Of a stretch of 6,229 nt of DNA, positions 6,073 to 6,229 are shown piece by piece. Numbering within the stretch: position 1 is the first letter of the stretch; each line of letters starts with the position of its first letter. The notes under the pieces were generated by a model. That model saw only the letters and a program-made list of their open reading frames with translations. It searched no databases and was not told the origin of the DNA. The stretch is from Chloroflexota bacterium. Lineage in GTDB: Bacteria; Chloroflexota; Anaerolineae; UBA4142. The position numbers and the translations under genes were made by a program. Location: contig JAMCRS010000139.1 of the NCBI GenBank assembly GCA_023380675.1, positions 1-6,229 of the forward strand, written 5' to 3'.

Positions 6073-6114
6073 CGCGACTGTAGAGACGCGCTAGCGCGCA
6101 TCTCTACAGTCGCG
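6073..6114. repeat. Palindromic repeat between convergent genes
   Basis: The 14-bp arms CGCGACTGTAGAGA (6073-6086) and TCTCTACAGTCGCG (6101-6114) are perfect complements. Between them lies a self-complementary CGCGCTAGCGCG (6087-6098) plus an unpaired CA. Palindromes built on GTAGAGACGCGC are, from memory, abundant dispersed repeats in Chloroflexota and some cyanobacteria. No T-run follows on either strand, so a classic intrinsic terminator is not supported, though the hairpin sits where a bidirectional one would be expected. Confidence 0.8.
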
Positions 6115-6120
6115 ACTTGC

Positions 6121-6139
6121 GTCAGAGCGCTTCTCTACG
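6121..6139. repeat. Degenerate half-copy of the palindromic repeat
   Basis: GAGCGCTTCTCTACGG resembles the right half of the neighbouring palindrome (GCGCGCATCTCTACAG). On the minus strand it supplies the last codons and the stop of the GlsB/YeaQ-type gene. Confidence 0.45.
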
Positions 6140-6229
6140 GCCGCCCGCCACCGCGCGATAGATCGCGATCAGGATGATCGCGCCCACCACCGCGAGCACG
6201 AGACTGGTAAAGTTGAGTCCTGTCACATT
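6122..6229 (-). CDS. GlsB/YeaQ/YmgE-type membrane protein, C-terminal fragment
   Basis: The minus-strand frame from the window edge encodes 35 residues and ends at TGA (6124-6122). The sequence begins NVTGLNFTSLVLAVVGA and continues as a hydrophobic helix (IILIAIYRAV), then a short basic tail AGGRREAL. This matches the last transmembrane helix of the small GlsB/YeaQ (transglycosylase-associated) family, where a G-A-x-x-L-L-x-x-Y-R pattern closes the protein. These are stress-linked inner-membrane proteins of about 80-90 residues with no defined reaction. The 5' part lies outside the window. It converges on the DsbA-like gene. Confidence 0.65.
   Translation of the reverse strand, partial: NVTGLNFTSLVLAVVGAIILIAIYRAVAGGRREAL

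Noticed and set aside
6073..6114. Palindrome as an intrinsic terminator
   Set aside because: No U-tract follows on either strand. The arm sequence matches a dispersed repeat type better.

Overview
The window looks like chromosomal DNA of a high-GC bacterium, most probably a member of the Chloroflexota. The inference rests on three things: a membrane-anchored Ser/Thr kinase with a Thr/Pro/Ala-rich linker and a GOLD-like outer domain, a palindromic repeat built on GTAGAGACGCGC, and the style of the DsbA-like protein. No marker gene fixes the taxonomy.

Layout. Positions 1-371 are mostly non-coding, with a possible gene tail at the left edge and a promoter just before aspA. Positions 432-1676 (+) encode aspartate ammonia-lyase. 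An in-frame TAA cuts it 72 codons before its natural end, and the missing C-terminal domain is still readable in frame up to the TAG at 1893-1895. It converges on a FapA/DUF342 family gene at 1914-3425 (-). That gene is divergent from a Ser/Thr protein kinase at 3662-5134 (+), and each of the two has a well-formed sigma-70-type promoter in the shared intergenic region. A 149-bp element with GGGGACACC termini follows the kinase at 5150-5298. Then comes a promoter and a DsbA-like oxidoreductase at 5418-6047 (+). A large palindromic repeat separates this from the 3' end of a GlsB/YeaQ-type membrane protein on the minus strand (6122-6229).

Main discovery. The DsbA-like gene is interrupted by TGA (5466-5468) exactly where the family has its N-terminal active-site cysteine (D-Y-L-[UGA]-P-Y). 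The rest of the protein contains no cysteine. A 7-bp perfect hairpin with loop AGUUUG begins 13 nt after the UGA, and its loop lies 20 nt after the UGA. These features fit the published bacterial SECIS rules. The simplest reading is a selenoprotein that routine gene calling would truncate to the GTG at 5475.

The genes do not form one pathway. They are single-gene units: amino-acid catabolism (aspA), a FapA-type surface or assembly protein next to a signalling kinase, and a thiol/selenol redox enzyme. Two in-frame stops in one window (TAA in aspA, TGA in the DsbA-like gene) make sequence quality worth keeping in mind. However, only the TGA falls on a Cys site with a hairpin behind it.
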